NCBI GenBank assembly: GCA_019009955.1
Contig: CM032230.1
Span: 4,895,001 to 4,959,000, forward strand
Direction of reading: 5' to 3'
Source of the DNA: Riptortus pedestris
Taxonomy: Eukaryota; Arthropoda; Insecta; Hemiptera; Alydidae
Length of the DNA: 64,000 bases
Part shown: one piece after another, positions 22,101 through 33,390 of the stretch
Numbering within the stretch: the first letter of the stretch is position 1
Layout of the letters: each line of letters starts with the position of its first letter
Program-made: the position numbers and the translations under genes
The notes under the pieces: generated by a model
Databases searched by the model: none
What the model was told of the DNA's origin: nothing
What the model saw: only the letters and a program-made list of their open reading frames with translations

Positions 22101-22473
22101 CAGCCTGAGCAGATAAATTTACATTATTTATTGTCGAAATTTTTAAATCTGAATCACCAGATACATTGTCTAGTATATCTATGTCATTGACTAGGTGAGA
22201 ACTGCAACCCGAGTCAAGAAAAAAATCTACACTGTTGCTAGTGTCATTAGGTCTAGACATGTAAGCAAAAAATGCTTTACCTTTGGGTTTTCCTTGATTT
22301 GAATTTTCAGTAGAATCTTGTTTCTTACGATCTTGGGTCTCCATCTTCTTGGTACGGCACTGTGAAGCATAATGTCCCTTTTTGTGACATGCATAACACT
22401 CAATTTTATGTTTTCCTTTGCCTTTGGAACCCTTCCCCTGGGAGAACAATGCTGTCTCACTACTGGGTGTATG
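19144..22473 (-). CDS. pol: Copia Pol: zinc knuckle, protease, integrase, reverse transcriptase, RNase H
   Basis: This is one uninterrupted minus-strand frame of about 1109 codons directly after the in-frame TGA that ends gag; it has no suitably placed ATG of its own. In order: CCHC zinc knuckle (CYACHKKGHYASQC), aspartic protease (FFLDSGCSSHL), integrase zinc motif (HRRLGH ... CEVC) and catalytic core (MDLCGPM, RSDNGTEF, NGVAERANRS), reverse transcriptase with VYVDDFLIF, and RNase H (CYSDADWA, ESEYIALS, CDNMGAI). The stop is TAA at 19146-19144. All catalytic motifs look intact. Normally gag and pol form one polyprotein in copia; here expression would need readthrough, or the TGA is a lesion. 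Confidence 0.93.
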   Translation of the reverse strand, partial: HTPSSETALFSQGKGSKGKGKHKIECYACHKKGHYASQCRTKKMETQDRKKQDSTENSNQGKPKGKAFFAYMSRPNDTSNSVDFFLDSGCSSHLVNDIDILDNVSGDSDLKISTINNVNLSAQAVGTTNISLIVNGQADSVVAHDVHYVPGIGANLLSVSKITDKGHSVIFTKEMGKVIDPNGEVLATAKRKNGIYKLDTMKDRILPTYFAEDAGSLMHRRLGHLSRKGMNLLQDMCTGIDKITPNDDPCEVCLLGKHARLPFRASKSRAKEILEVLHMDLCGPMENLSIGGSKYFFTLIDDFSRYTFVYFLSEKNKVSDIFAEFRALVETQTGKKIKCVRSDNGTEFVNSKFKAGLISAGIRHQLTVRYSPQSNGVAERANRSIVEKARTMLQDAGLPKSYWAEAVSTAVYLNNRAPTKAVVGRTPYEAWYGKRPDISHLRIFGCPAMAQVPKEIRIKWDPKSAKYIFVGYSEEIKWYRLIDPETKKVTMSRDVVFLETSNQERHKPRQRPTTSVFLDVDEPPALQDTTNSQEDVSDENTESGYDHQTDSDNSVPGSVSSEPDIQEENSPQVRRSSRVPKPKDMSDFFTYLAALNPIEEPLTADEALKGPYSKQWRLAMEDELNSFKKNKTYDWVKLPTGKKPLQAKWVFKVKNPDSENPKFKARLVVKGCAQRAGIDYEETFSPVLKYTSLRYLFALAVKKNLKVFHMDVKTAYLHGDLEEEIYVTPPEAAEQHKNRVWRLKKSMYGLKQSGRCWNQTLHQSLTELSLTQSEADPCIYYRSVDSDYIVVAVYVDDFLIFTNKEELKTKLKRELQTKYGMTDLGEVKNCLGMNLTRDEATGKLWMDQSAYTEKILQRFNMAEAKPVSTPMEHGQKDPEDDEDCSASVPYLEAVGSLLYLCQISRPDICFAVNHVSKFCKKPKKSHWIKVKRIFRYLRGTQNCKLEFSKHGNQELECYSDADWANQVNDRHSITGSCFKFMNGLISWSTKKQSTVSLSTVESEYIALSFTVQEALWLKVLMNEIEPNCYNFPTKIFCDNMGAIHLARNSVTSQRSKHIDVRHHFLRTHVNNKNIVLEHMPTEEMLSDILTKPLSREKHEYFFKCFGLIK

Positions 22474-23061
22474 TCAATGTGCGGGAGTCTTCACATCCTG
22501 GAGAATTTTTACTTTAATCGAGTCTCCTGTGATTTTCAGTCCCGAGCTCTCTAAACCCATGATCATTGGCTTGTATTCATCAGACAAGCCCGCCAATAAA
22601 ATTGTCCCGAGCCACTCATCATCCACTTTGAAGCCAATATCAGTGAGCCTCTGTGATGTTGACATAATTTTATTGACATATTCTTCAACTGAAGAACAGT
22701 TTTCTAGTCTGGTCGTTATCAATGATCTCAAAAGACCTACCTTCCTGGTAAGACCATTGTCCTCGAATGCAGTCTTCAAGTTGTCCCAAGCCTCCTTGGC
22801 TGTAGATGCACTTTCTATGTGTGGGAACATAATTGGATCGATAATAAGTACTATTTTTGAAAAAGCTTTCCGATCTTTTACTAAAATGTTCTCTTCTTTC
22901 TGCGTCGTAGCAGCGCCTTCTAACTTGGGAACAACGATTGATCCATCGACCACACGCCACAAATCGTCAAGATTCAAATATGCCTTAGCTGCAAATTTCC
23001 ACGAAGCGTAATTGTGTCTGCCGAGAAGTTTCTCAACCGGTGGAGGGTGGTTTGATGCCAT
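22474..23061 (-). CDS. gag: Copia Gag (capsid region)
   Basis: The ATG at 23061 starts MASNHPPPVEKLLGRHNYASWKF, typical of copia Gag. It continues through the UBN2/gag-polypeptide region (AKEAWDNLKTAFEDNG, LLRSLITTRLENCSSVEEYV, LLAGLSDEYKPM) and ends at TGA 22476-22474 after 195 residues. The next codons are in the same frame as the zinc knuckle and Pol. The CCHC knuckle, usually part of Gag, lies beyond the stop. Confidence 0.9.
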   Translation of the reverse strand: MASNHPPPVEKLLGRHNYASWKFAAKAYLNLDDLWRVVDGSIVVPKLEGAATTQKEENILVKDRKAFSKIVLIIDPIMFPHIESASTAKEAWDNLKTAFEDNGLTRKVGLLRSLITTRLENCSSVEEYVNKIMSTSQRLTDIGFKVDDEWLGTILLAGLSDEYKPMIMGLESSGLKITGDSIKVKILQDVKTPAH

Positions 23062-23218
23062 GATGAACGAAATTCAGCGAAATAATCAACTGTTCACAAC
23101 CTAACCTCACTGCACATGGGGACAACACACGAGATTTACACTTTTCATGAAGTTTTTCGATCGAATCTATACTTTTTCTCGATAGAAAACGATTTAAGCA
23201 ATCACTGGGACCATAACC

Positions 23219-23410
23219 TGAAGGGTTTGGGAAAATGATTAAACAGATAACTTTGGATAAAAAACTTCTATTTTGAAAAGAACAGCTACAACTCAAGTTA
23301 ACATGTTGTGGTAGATTACAAAAATCCCCGCCAGAGTGCTCTCTGTTCCCAGCTGTTTTCCCAGGACCCGGTACATTTGATTGGAAATATTGATCACAAA
23401 ATAACCAACA
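23219..23410 (-). repeat. 5' LTR of the copia element
   Basis: It is 192 bp with canonical ends on the minus strand (TGTTGG...CTTCA). The promoter of the element should lie here. Confidence 0.93.
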
Positions 23411-24020
23411 ACCCCAATAAGAAACGAAATATCACTATTATTAATTTCAGGCCTCCCTTATAACCCCCACTCCTGCCCGTCCCTAGAAATGTTAGTATGG
23501 CATATTATAAGGAAGGCGTTAGGGCTAATGCACATACCGAGTTTTATTTATTTCAGTTGGGTCTTTTGTGCCAAATAAAATTGTGGACTCCCTCTATAGT
23601 TTTTAGCGTATAACTCATTTATATTTAGATATACGACGAAAGTTTATTTAACAAAAGTTACTCTAAATAATAAAATAAATAACTTTTGTTATGGGCATAT
23701 TTGCTGAAAAAGCAATAGGAAACGAAATATCGCTATTTTTAATTTCAGGCCTCCGTTATAACCCCCACTCCTGTTCGTCTCAGAGAATATTAACATAGCC
23801 TAAAGTCTAAGTTGGGTTAGTAGTAATATACATACCAAGTTTCATAAAATTCGGTTCAGCCGTTTATGCGTGAAAAGGTAACAAACAAACAAATAAACAA
23901 ACAGACACGAAAGAAACAAAATGCAGTTATGGTGTCTATGACATGTGAAACGAAAAGTTATCGTGAAATTTCGCGAAAAAAAATCAATGTACAGACAGAG
24001 GTTACAATTTTATATATATA

Positions 24021-25800
24021 CTAGCTCAGATACCCGGCTTCCCTCGGGAATTCATTTGAGGCTGAATGGCGATGGTATTTTGATAGCAAGACTTCAATGT
24101 GTACAATTACACTTCCATCCAAGACGTAATGGTTTTCCGAAATAGCCAATTCCTGAAGGGTACCTTCAGGGGATTGATATAATAGAAATTTTAGTTTTGA
24201 AGAATAAATGAAAATATGTTCCTAATCTATCCCTTTACACTTTTTGACTCACCTTTTTTCAATACTCGTAATTCAAACCATAATCATGGGTAGCATTTAT
24301 TACAATTAAATATCATCTATAATGAACATATTTCCTTTCAAAAGCCAATCCGAGCTCATATAATATTAGGCCAAGTTTTTGCACGTAAGATTATATTTGT
24401 AATAGTGACTCACACTGGAAACTACTTCCAGTAATGCCAGACGGGAAATTAGTAAACTCAATTATCTAGTAAGGCTCCATTCATCTTCCGCTCCCGCATG
24501 AGACTTCTCAAAATTCTTCTCCTTCAATTATTGATTCAATAACATCAAGGTACATTATACAAATTAAATAATGGAAAGGCTCTTATAGTTTATATTTCTA
24601 TTGGAAATAAATAACAAAGCTATTTTCTAGGAAAAATAAATAAATGAGGAGGGGGTGACGAAGATTTATACCTCACTAATCCGAATCATACTTTGAACTA
24701 TCATATAAGACGAAAACATAACATCATTTGTCATAGTATTCATTTATTAAAACCCCTTAAATGAGTACTAATATAATTATTGACTCCCGTTTAGCATATA
24801 TCCCGTGTTTACTTCATTTTACGACAAAAGTGAATGCACACATAAGTTACTCTAAATAACAAAGTAAACCACTTTTGTTATGTGCATGTTTGCCGAAAAA
24901 CAAATAGAAAATAGAAAAACCGAGTTTTTCATTTCAGCCTCTCTTATAATCCCCACTCCCCTTTGAACCTAAAATTTTTAATATAGCTTATAATCATGGA
25001 AGAATTAATGCTAATTCACACACCGAGTTTTGCTAAGTTCGGTTCAATCGTTAGTGCCCAACAAAATTGTTGGGTCCCGCTTTAGATTTTAGTGTATAAC
25101 ATCATTTATACTTTGTTACACGGAAAAAGTCCATATATCAAAAGTTAATTTAAATAAAACAATAAACAACTTTTGCTATGTGCTTAATAGCCGAAAAAAC
25201 CAGTTGGGAAACGTAATTATCGGCTATTTTTAATTTCAGACATTCCTTTCAACCCCACTCCTGCCTATCCCTAGAAATGTTACTATGGCGTAATTTCATG
25301 GAGGTACTATTACCAAATCACATACGGGAGTTTCGGTTAGCTCGGTTGAGTCTTTTGTGTCATATAAAATTGTTGACTCCCACTATTGTTTTTAGCGTAA
25401 ATATCATTTATGCTTCGGTATAAGACAAAGGTGTATATTACAAAAGTTACTCTAAATAACAAAATAAACAACTTTTGTCGTTTGCATATTTGCCGATAAA
25501 ACCCAATAGAAAACGTAATACCGCTATTTTTCAATTTCTGGCCTCCCTTATACCACCCAATCAGTTCGTTCTCAGACAATATTAATTGTATCAAAAAAAT
25601 CTAACCTGAGTTAGTAGGATGTAACATTACCCGAGTTTTGTAATTTTCGGTTCAGCCGTTTATGCGATTCTATAAAGGTAACAAACATGCATAACAAATA
25701 AACATTCAAACAAACAAACAAACAGACACGAAAGAAACAAAATATATTCTAAGGGGTACCTTTGACTTGTGAAACGAAAAGTTATCTTTATTATTTCGCG
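24021..25800 (-). mobile_element. Helitron-like family A copy, variant 3' subfamily, diverged
   Basis: CTAG and hairpin at 24021. The following 0.7 kb (about 24070-24780) is unlike most copies but is shared with the copy at 27264 (GTTCCTAATCTATCCCT, TAGCATTTATTACAATTAAATAT). Standard subrepeats follow from about 24780. The 5' end at about 25800 is decayed, and single-base insertions are frequent after 25200. Confidence 0.6.
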
Positions 25801-25846
25801 ATATATATTATATTCATATATATTTATTTATATATATATATATATA

Positions 25847-27255
25847 CTAGCTCAGATACCCGGCTTCGCCCGGAATTGATTTGAGGCTGATTGGTGATGG
25901 TATTTTTTTGGCATGGCTTTACTTTGCATAATAATTTTGACATTTTACACCGTCCACAGTGTTTAGGGTTTATACCCGTCGTTGGCATTTTGTTAATAAT
26001 AAAATTAATTTTTTGTAAGACTTCACTGTCCTCCAAATTGTCATATTTCCCGTTCTCCTGTGCATTATGCATAGAATTTCCAGCTATTATGGACAAAATA
26101 TTAACATAGATTTGAATTAATTATTCCCGGTGAAGGTACCTGGTAGTTCATATTGGGACAGAATTTGTTGAGCATAACAATATTTCTACGCAAATTACTT
26201 TAGTTTTACTGTAGTATCCCCTCGTTTATAATTCGGTATAACGAAAAATGTGTATTTAACAAAAGTTACTTTAAATAACAAAATAAACATCTTTTGTTAT
26301 GTGCATAATTATGCAGAAAAACCTATAGACTAAACGAAATATCCGCTATTTTTTAAATTCAGGCCTTCCTTACAACCCCCACTACTGCCCGTACTCCTAG
26401 AAATGTTGGTATGGCTTATTATAAATGATTACATTAGTGCTAAACTACACATAACCGAGTTTTTATTTAGATCGGTTGGGTCTTTTGTCCCAAAATTAAA
26501 AATTGTTCACTTCCGGCTATAATGTTTTAGCGTATATCTTCGCTTTATAATTCGGTATACGAAAAAAGTTTATATAACATAAGTTACTCTAAATAACAAA
26601 ATAAACAACTCATTGTTATGTTCATATTATGCCGAAAAAACGAATAGAAATGTCAAAATACCGCTATTTTTAAATTCAGGCCTCCCTTACAACCCCCACT
26701 ATCCCTGCCCGTTCTTAGAAATGTTGGTGTAGCTTGTTATAATGAAAGCGTTAGTGCTAATTCACATACCGAGTTTGGTTTAGTTGGGTTGAGTCTTTTG
26801 TGCCAAATAAAATTGTTGACTTCTGCTGTAGGTTTTAGCGTATATCTCATTTATAAATCGGTATATGAAAAAAGTGTATATTACAAAAGTTACTCTAAAT
26901 AACAAAATAAACAACTTTTGTTATGATCATATTTGACGAAAAACCAATAGGAAACGAAATATCGCTATTTTTAATTTCAGGCCTCCCTTATAACCCCCAC
27001 TCCTGTTCATCTCAGAGAATTTTAATACAGCCTAAAGTCTAAGTTGGGTTAGTACTAATATACATACCAAGTTTCATAAAATTCCGTTCAGCCGTTTATG
27101 CGTGAAAAGGTAACAAACAAACAAACAAATAAACAAACAAACAAACAGACACCAAAGAAATAAATTGCAGTTATGGTGTCTATGACATGTGAAACGACAA
27201 GTTATCATGAAATTTCACGAAAAAAATCCATATACAGACAGAGGTTACAATTTTA
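25847..27255 (-). mobile_element. Helitron-like family A copy, indel-rich
   Basis: CTAG and hairpin at 25847, subrepeat units, a (CAAA)n tract at about 27112-27148 and the 5' end complement at 27254. The first kilobase has many one-base insertions relative to its sisters. Confidence 0.65.
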
Positions 27256-27263
27256 TATATATA

Positions 27264-28903
27264 CTAGCTAAGGTACCCGGCTTCGCTCGGGAAATCATTT
27301 GAGGCAGAATGATAATAGTATTTTTTTTTTTTTTTGAGCAAGGCTTCAATGTTTACTTCACTTCCCGTCTGGGCGCATTGTTTTCCCGTGAGGGTCAGGC
27401 AGGCGACGTATAGATGAGAAATATTAATTTTGAAGAATAAATAAAAATGTGTTCCTAATCTATCCCTCTCCACTTTTCCAACTCACCTTTTTGAATACTT
27501 CAAACCTTATCGTGGATAGCATTTATTACAATTAAATATCCTCTATAATGAAACTTATTCCCTGTCAAAAAGCAATCCGAGCACATATAGTTTAAACATA
27601 GTTTTGTACATTAGATTATATTCGTAATAGTAGAGCTCAGTGGAAATCATTTCACAGGAAATAAATTAACTCAATTAACTGTTTAGGCTCCGGCCTCCTT
27701 CCGCTCCAGCATCTCCATAGTTTTCCTTAAAATATTGATTCACAGTATTATTTTATTATTCATTTGAGGCTGAATGGTGATGTATATTTTTGGCAAGGCT
27801 TTACTTTGCACAATATTTTGACATTTACCCGTTCCAGTGTTTAGGGTTAATACCCGTTGTTGGCATTTGTTAATAATAAAATAATTTTTTTATGTAAGAC
27901 TTCACTGTCTTGCATATTATCATATTTCCCGTCTCCTGTGCATTATGCATAGATTTCAGTTATTAAGGACAAAATATTAACATAGATTTGAATTAATTTT
28001 TCCAGGTGAGGTACCTGATAGTTCAAATTGGAATGAATTGTTGAGCATATCAATATTTCTACGCAAATTACTTGCTCCACCCATTGTTCCTGGAGAAATG
28101 TATAAAACAAAAGTTAATCTAAATAACAAATTGACATACCGAGTTTTTTTAAGTTCGGTTTAATCGTTAGCGCCCAATGAATGAGCTGACTCCCGCTTAA
28201 GTTTATAGTGTATATCTCGTTTATACTTTGTTTAAAGACAAAAATGAATATGACAAAAGTTACTCTAAATAACAAAGTAAACAACTTTTGTTATGTCATA
28301 TTTTCCGAAAAAACGAATAGAAAACGAAATACAGCTATTTTTAAATTCAGGCCTCTCTTACAACCCCCACTCCTGCCCGTCCCTAGAAATGTTGGTATGG
28401 CTTGTTATAATGAAAGCGTTAGTGCTAATACACATACCAAGTTTTATTTATTTCGGTTGAGTTTATTGTGCCAAATAAAATGGTTGACTTCCGCTATAGG
28501 TTTTAGCGTATATCTCGTTTATAATTCAGTATACGAAAAAAGTGTATATAACAAAAGTTACTCTAAATAACAAAATAAACAACTTTTGTTATGTGCATAA
28601 TTGTCGAAAATGCAATAGGAAACGAAATACCGCTATTTTTAATTTCAGGCCTCTCTTATAACCCCCACTCCTATTCGTCTCAGAGAATATTAACATAGCC
28701 TAAAGTCTAAGTTGGGTTAGTAGTAATATACATACCAAGTTTCATAAAATTCGGTTCAGCCGTTTATGCGTGAAAAGGTAACAAACAAACAAACAGACAC
28801 CAAAGAAATAAAATGCAGTTATGGTGTCTATGGCATGTGAAACGAAGATTTATCGTGAAATTTCCCGAAAAAAATCAATGTACAGACAGAGGTTACAATT
28901 TTT
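27264..28903 (-). mobile_element. Helitron-like family A, composite of variant and standard copies
   Basis: CTAG and hairpin at 27264 begin a variant 3' segment up to about 27760, related to 24070-24780. A standard copy lacking its terminal hairpin then starts at ATTCATTTGAGGCTGAATGG and runs to the 5' end at about 28902. Confidence 0.6.
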
Positions 28904-28915
28904 TATATATATATA

Positions 28916-29042
28916 TAATTTTGAACGGACCTCATTTTCGTCATCTACTAGGTAGGATCCATGGACACTTGAAGACAAATTTCGTAAATGGCGTGATGAG
29001 TACAACCTCAATAGCTGATTTCCCTGAAGGAAAATGTGCTAA
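28916..29042 (+). mobile_element. Helitron-like family B 3' end fragment
   Basis: TTTTGAACGGACCTCATTTTCGTC through CTCAATAGCTGATTTCCC and a decayed hairpin to GTGCTAA. It lies exactly at the turn between the leftward and rightward family A arrays. Confidence 0.6.
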
Positions 29043-29086
29043 AATGAGCTTTGTTCAAATATATCTATCTATATCTATATATATAT

Positions 29087-29886
29087 AAAATTGTAACCTC
29101 TGTCTGTACATTGATGTTTTTCGCGAAATTTCACGATAACTTTTCGTTTCACATGTCATAGACACCATATCTGCATTTTGTTTCTTTCGTGTATGTTTGT
29201 TTGTTTGTTTGTTACCTTTTCACGCATAAACGGCTGAACCGAATTTTATGAAACTTGGTATGTATATTACTACTAACCCAACTTAGACTTTAGGCTATGT
29301 TAATATTCTCTGAGACGAGCAGGAGTGGGGGTTATAAGGGAAGCCTGAAATTAAAAATAGCGATATTTCGTTTTCTATTGGTTTTTCCGCAAATATAAGC
29401 ATAACACAAGTTGTTTATTTTATTATTTGGAGTAACTTTTGTCATATACACTTTTGTCGTTCACCTAAGTATAAAAATGAGGTTCACGTTAAAACTTTTA
29501 GCGTCAGCTAACAATTTTATTGGGCACTGAACCGAACTTAACAAAACTCGGTATGTCAATTAGCATTAATTCATCCATGATTATAAGTTATATTAAAATT
29601 TTTAGGTTCGAACGGAGAGGGGGGTTAATAAGGAGACCTGAAATAAAAATTCACCATATTTACATAAATAAGAGACGGGAAATATAAAAATATCGAAGAA
29701 ACTGTGGAGAATTAACGAACAAATAATTCTATTAATTAGCAAATCAAACCGCAACGACGGGTAACAATTCTAAACACTGGGTACGGGTAAAATGAGTCAA
29801 AATATTGTGCAATGTATAGCCTGCTAATTAATACCATCACCATTCAGCCTCAAATGAATTCCCGGACGAAGCCGGTTATCTGAGCT
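29087..29886 (+). mobile_element. Helitron-like family A copy (rightward array)
   Basis: 5' end AAAATTGTAACCTCTG; hairpin CCCGGACGAAGCCGGT then CTAT, a mutated CTAG, at the 3' end. Short internal body. Confidence 0.65.
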
Positions 29887-29900
29887 ATATATATATATAT

Positions 29901-31580
29901 AAAATTGTAACCTCGTGTCTGTACATTGATTTTTTTCACTAAATTTCCACGATAACTTTTCGTTTCACATGTCATAGACACCATAACTGCATTTTGTTTC
30001 GTTTCTGTTTGTATGTTTATTTGTTTGTTTGTTACTCTTTTCACGCATAAACGGCTGAACCGAATTTTATGAAAACTTGGTTATGTATATTACTACTAGC
30101 CCAACTTAGAACTTAGTCTATACTAATATTCTCGGAGCCGAACAGGAGTGGGGGTTATAAGGGAGGCCATAAATTAAAAATAGCGATAGTCTCGTTTTCC
30201 TTGGTTTTTCGGCAAATATCCACATTCCAAAAGTTAATTCTTTTATTATTTAGAGTAACTTTTGTATATATGCACTTTTGCCCGTATACGGAAGTATAAA
30301 TGAGTTATACGCTAAAAACTATAGCGGGGAGTCCAACAATTTTTATTTGGCACAAAAGACTCAAATCCATAACCGAACTAAACCAAAAAAACATCGCTAT
30401 GTGAATTAACACTACTAAACGATTTCCATTATAATAAAGCCCATACTAACATTTCAGTCTAAGGGACGGGGCAGGAGTGGGGGGTTTATAAGGGAGGCCT
30501 GAAATTAAAAATAGCGCAATTTCGTTTTTCCCTATTGCTTTTTTCAGCAAATATTGCACATTACAAAAAGTTGTTTATTATGTTTATTTAGAGTAACTTT
30601 TGATTTATATTCACTTACTTAGCCGTATAAAGGTAGCATAAATAAGTTATACGCTATAAACTAAAAGCGGGAGTTCCACAATTCTTATTTGGCACTAAAG
30701 ACTCCAACCGAGATTACAAAAACTACAAAACTCGGTATGTGACAATTAGTAACTAACAACCTATCATTATAATAAGCTATACTAACATTGCTAGGGACGG
30801 AGGCAGCGTGGGGGTTATAAAGGAAGGCCTGAAATTAATAATAAGTGATATTTCGTTTCCTATTGCATTTTCGGCAAACATATGATCATAACAGAAGGTT
30901 GCATTATATTTTGGGTTTATTTAGAGAAACCTTTTTTTTATATATCACTATCATTCGTATTACCGAAGTATAAAGGCGTTATACGCTTAAAAATTATAGC
31001 AGGAGACAACAAATTTTATTTGGCACAAAAGACTCAAATCCGAACTAAAGATAAAACACTCAGTATGTTTATTAAGGCACTAACGCCTTCCTTATAATAA
31101 GCCATACTAAACATTTCTAGGGACGGGCAAGGAGTGGGGGTTATAAGGGAGACCTGAAATTAATAATAATGAAATTCCTAATGAGTTTTTCTAGGCAAAT
31201 ATGCACATAAACAAAAGTTGTTTATTTTGTTATTTAGAGAGAAATTTGTCTCGACACTCCTTTTCAATATGAACTACCAGGTACCTCACCTGAAAACATT
31301 ATTCCAAATGTATGTTCAATATTTTCACATTTTCTCCTTAATAATTCAAATCATTGCATAATGCACAGGATACGGAAATTATGAACAATATGCCATGACA
31401 GTGAAGTCTTACATACAAAAATAATTTTTAATTATTAACAAATGCCAACAACGGGCGTTAACCCTAAACACTGGAACGGGTAAATGTCAAAATATTGTGC
31501 AAAGTAAAGCCTTGCCAAAAATATACCATCACCATTCAGCCTCAAATGAATTCCCGAGCGAAGCCGGGTATCTGAGCTAG
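29901..31580 (+). mobile_element. Helitron-like family A copy (rightward array), very indel-rich
   Basis: 5' end at 29901, hairpin and CTAG ending at 31580, about four subrepeat units. Extra single bases occur every 10-30 nt compared with neighbouring copies. Confidence 0.65.
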
Positions 31581-31597
31581 TCTATCTATATATATAT

Positions 31598-33380
31598 AAA
31601 ATTGTAACCTCTGTCTGTACATTGATTTTTTTCGCGAAATTTCACGATAACTTTTCGTTTCACATGTCATAGACACCAAAACTGCATTTTGTTTCTTTCG
31701 TGTATGTTTGTTTGTTTGTTTGTTTGTTTGTTTGTTTGTTTGTTACCTTTTCACGCATAAACGGCTGAACCGAATTTTATGAAACTTGGTATGTATATTA
31801 CTACTAGCCCAACTTAGACTTTAGGCTATATTATTATTCTCTAAGACAAACAGGAGTGGGGGTTATAAGGGAGGCCTGAAATGAAAAATAGCGATATTTC
31901 GTTTCCTATTGGTTTTTCGGCAAATATGCACATAACAAAAGTTATTTATTTTGTTATTTAGAGTAACTTTTGTTATATACACTTTCGCCGGATACGGAAG
32001 CATAAATGAGTTATACGCTAAAAATTATAGCGGGAGTCAACAATTTTATTTGGCACAAAACACTCAACCGAACTAAGTAAAACTCGGTATATCTATTAGC
32101 ACTAACGCTTTCATTATAACAAGCCGTACCAACATTTCTAGGGACGGGCAGGAGTGGGGGTTATAAGGGAGACCTGAAATTAAAATTAGCGATATTTCGT
32201 TTCCTATTGGTTTTTCGGTAAATATGAACATAACAAAAGTTGTTTATTTTGTTATTTAGAGTAACTTTTATTATATACACTTTTTTCGTATACTGAATTA
32301 TAAACGAGATATACGCTGAAATCTATAGCGAAAGTGAACAATTTTATTTGGGACAATAGACCCAACCGAAATAAATAAAACTCGGTATGTGTATTAGCAC
32401 TAACGCTTTCATTATAACAAACCATATCAACATTTCTAGGCACGGGCAGGAGTGGGGGTTATAAGGAATGCCTGAAATTAATAATAGCGGTATTTCGTTT
32501 CCTATTGGTTTTTCGGCTATTATGAACATGACGATAAACAAGAACATTTCAATTGTATGAAGCATTTTAAAAACAAGTAGCTGTTTCATGAGGAGCAAAG
32601 TATATTACTCCCCCTCCCCCCCTTCCTCTGTCTTTCACTGGAACATTAATTAATCGGAAGTAAGTAATTTCATCCTTTAATGTGTTTAAAACATCAATTA
32701 ATTCACAAAAAACTAAAGTATTTAAACATACATAATTAGAATTGAAAATAGAATCTGAATATAAGGTAATGTTAGCGGAATTAGAGTTAGTCGTTAGTCA
32801 TGTTCTGTTGGTTAACCTGGAGCGTAAAGGACGGGTGGGGAGACCTTCCTGTAATCTAGAACCTTTCTCACTCCCTCTTTCTTTCCTCAGTTGTTTTACA
32901 CACTTTTTTCGTATACCGTATTATAAACGAGATATACGCTAAAACCTATAGCGGAAGTGAACAATTTTCATTTGGGACAAAAGACCCAGCCGAAATAAAT
33001 AAAACTCGGTATGTGTATTAGCACTAACTCTTTCCTTATAATAAGCCATACTAACATTTCTAGGGACGGGCAGGAGTGGGAGTTATAAGGGAGGACTGAA
33101 ATTAATACTGGTGATATTTCGTTTCACCACAATATTTTGTGCTTAATAACTGAGATCTATGCATAATGCACAGGAGACGGGAAATATGACAATATGCAGG
33201 ACAGTGAAGACTTACATAAAAAATTAATTTTATTATTAACAAATGCCAACAACGGGTGTTAATCCTAAATAGTGGGTCGGGTAAAGGTGAAAATATTGTG
33301 CAAACTAAAGCCTTGCCAAAAAATGCCATCACCATTCAGCCTCAAATGAATTCCCGAGCGAAGCCGGGTATCTGAGCTAG
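31598..33380 (+). mobile_element. Helitron-like family A copy with regular ~298-bp subrepeats
   Basis: Subrepeat landmarks (CAGGAGTGGGGGTTATAAG) fall at about 31851, 32149 and 32447, a 298-bp period. A stretch of about 350 bp at 32530-32890 is unrelated to the family and unidentified. Hairpin and CTAG end at 33380. Confidence 0.7.
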
Positions 33381-33390
33381 TTATATATAT

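Larger units (their letters stand above)
18894..23410 (-). mobile_element. Ty1/copia LTR retrotransposon, near-complete, 5-bp target duplication
   Basis: Two 192-bp LTRs (18894-19085 and 23219-23410) differ at three positions by eye and are flanked by ACCCC (18889-18893 and 23411-23415). On the minus strand the order is 5' LTR, primer-binding region (from 23218 down, GGTTATGGTCCCAGTG), gag, pol, polypurine tract (AAGGGGAAG, next to 19086), 3' LTR. The order protease - integrase - reverse transcriptase - RNase H is that of copia. The terminal dinucleotide of the downstream LTR is altered (CT instead of CA at the outer end, read on the element strand). Confidence 0.95.
18516..24012 (-). mobile_element. 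Helitron-like family A copy interrupted by a copia retrotransposon
   Basis: The CTAG end is at 18516 and the 5' end (GAGGTTACAATTTT) at 24010. Bases 18894-23410 are a copia insertion. Removing it and one ACCCC copy rejoins GCCGAA to AATAAGAAACGAAATATC, the family A consensus context. The host element is therefore older than the retrotransposon. Confidence 0.8.

Noticed and set aside
22449..22449. Separate start codon for copia Pol
   Set aside because: The codon there is TTG (Leu), not ATG; Pol is simply the continuation of the Gag frame after TGA.
18362..24145. Short frames in (CAAA)n and family A sequence
   Set aside because: They recur in every family A copy with different breaks and contain no domain; they are by-products of the repeat.
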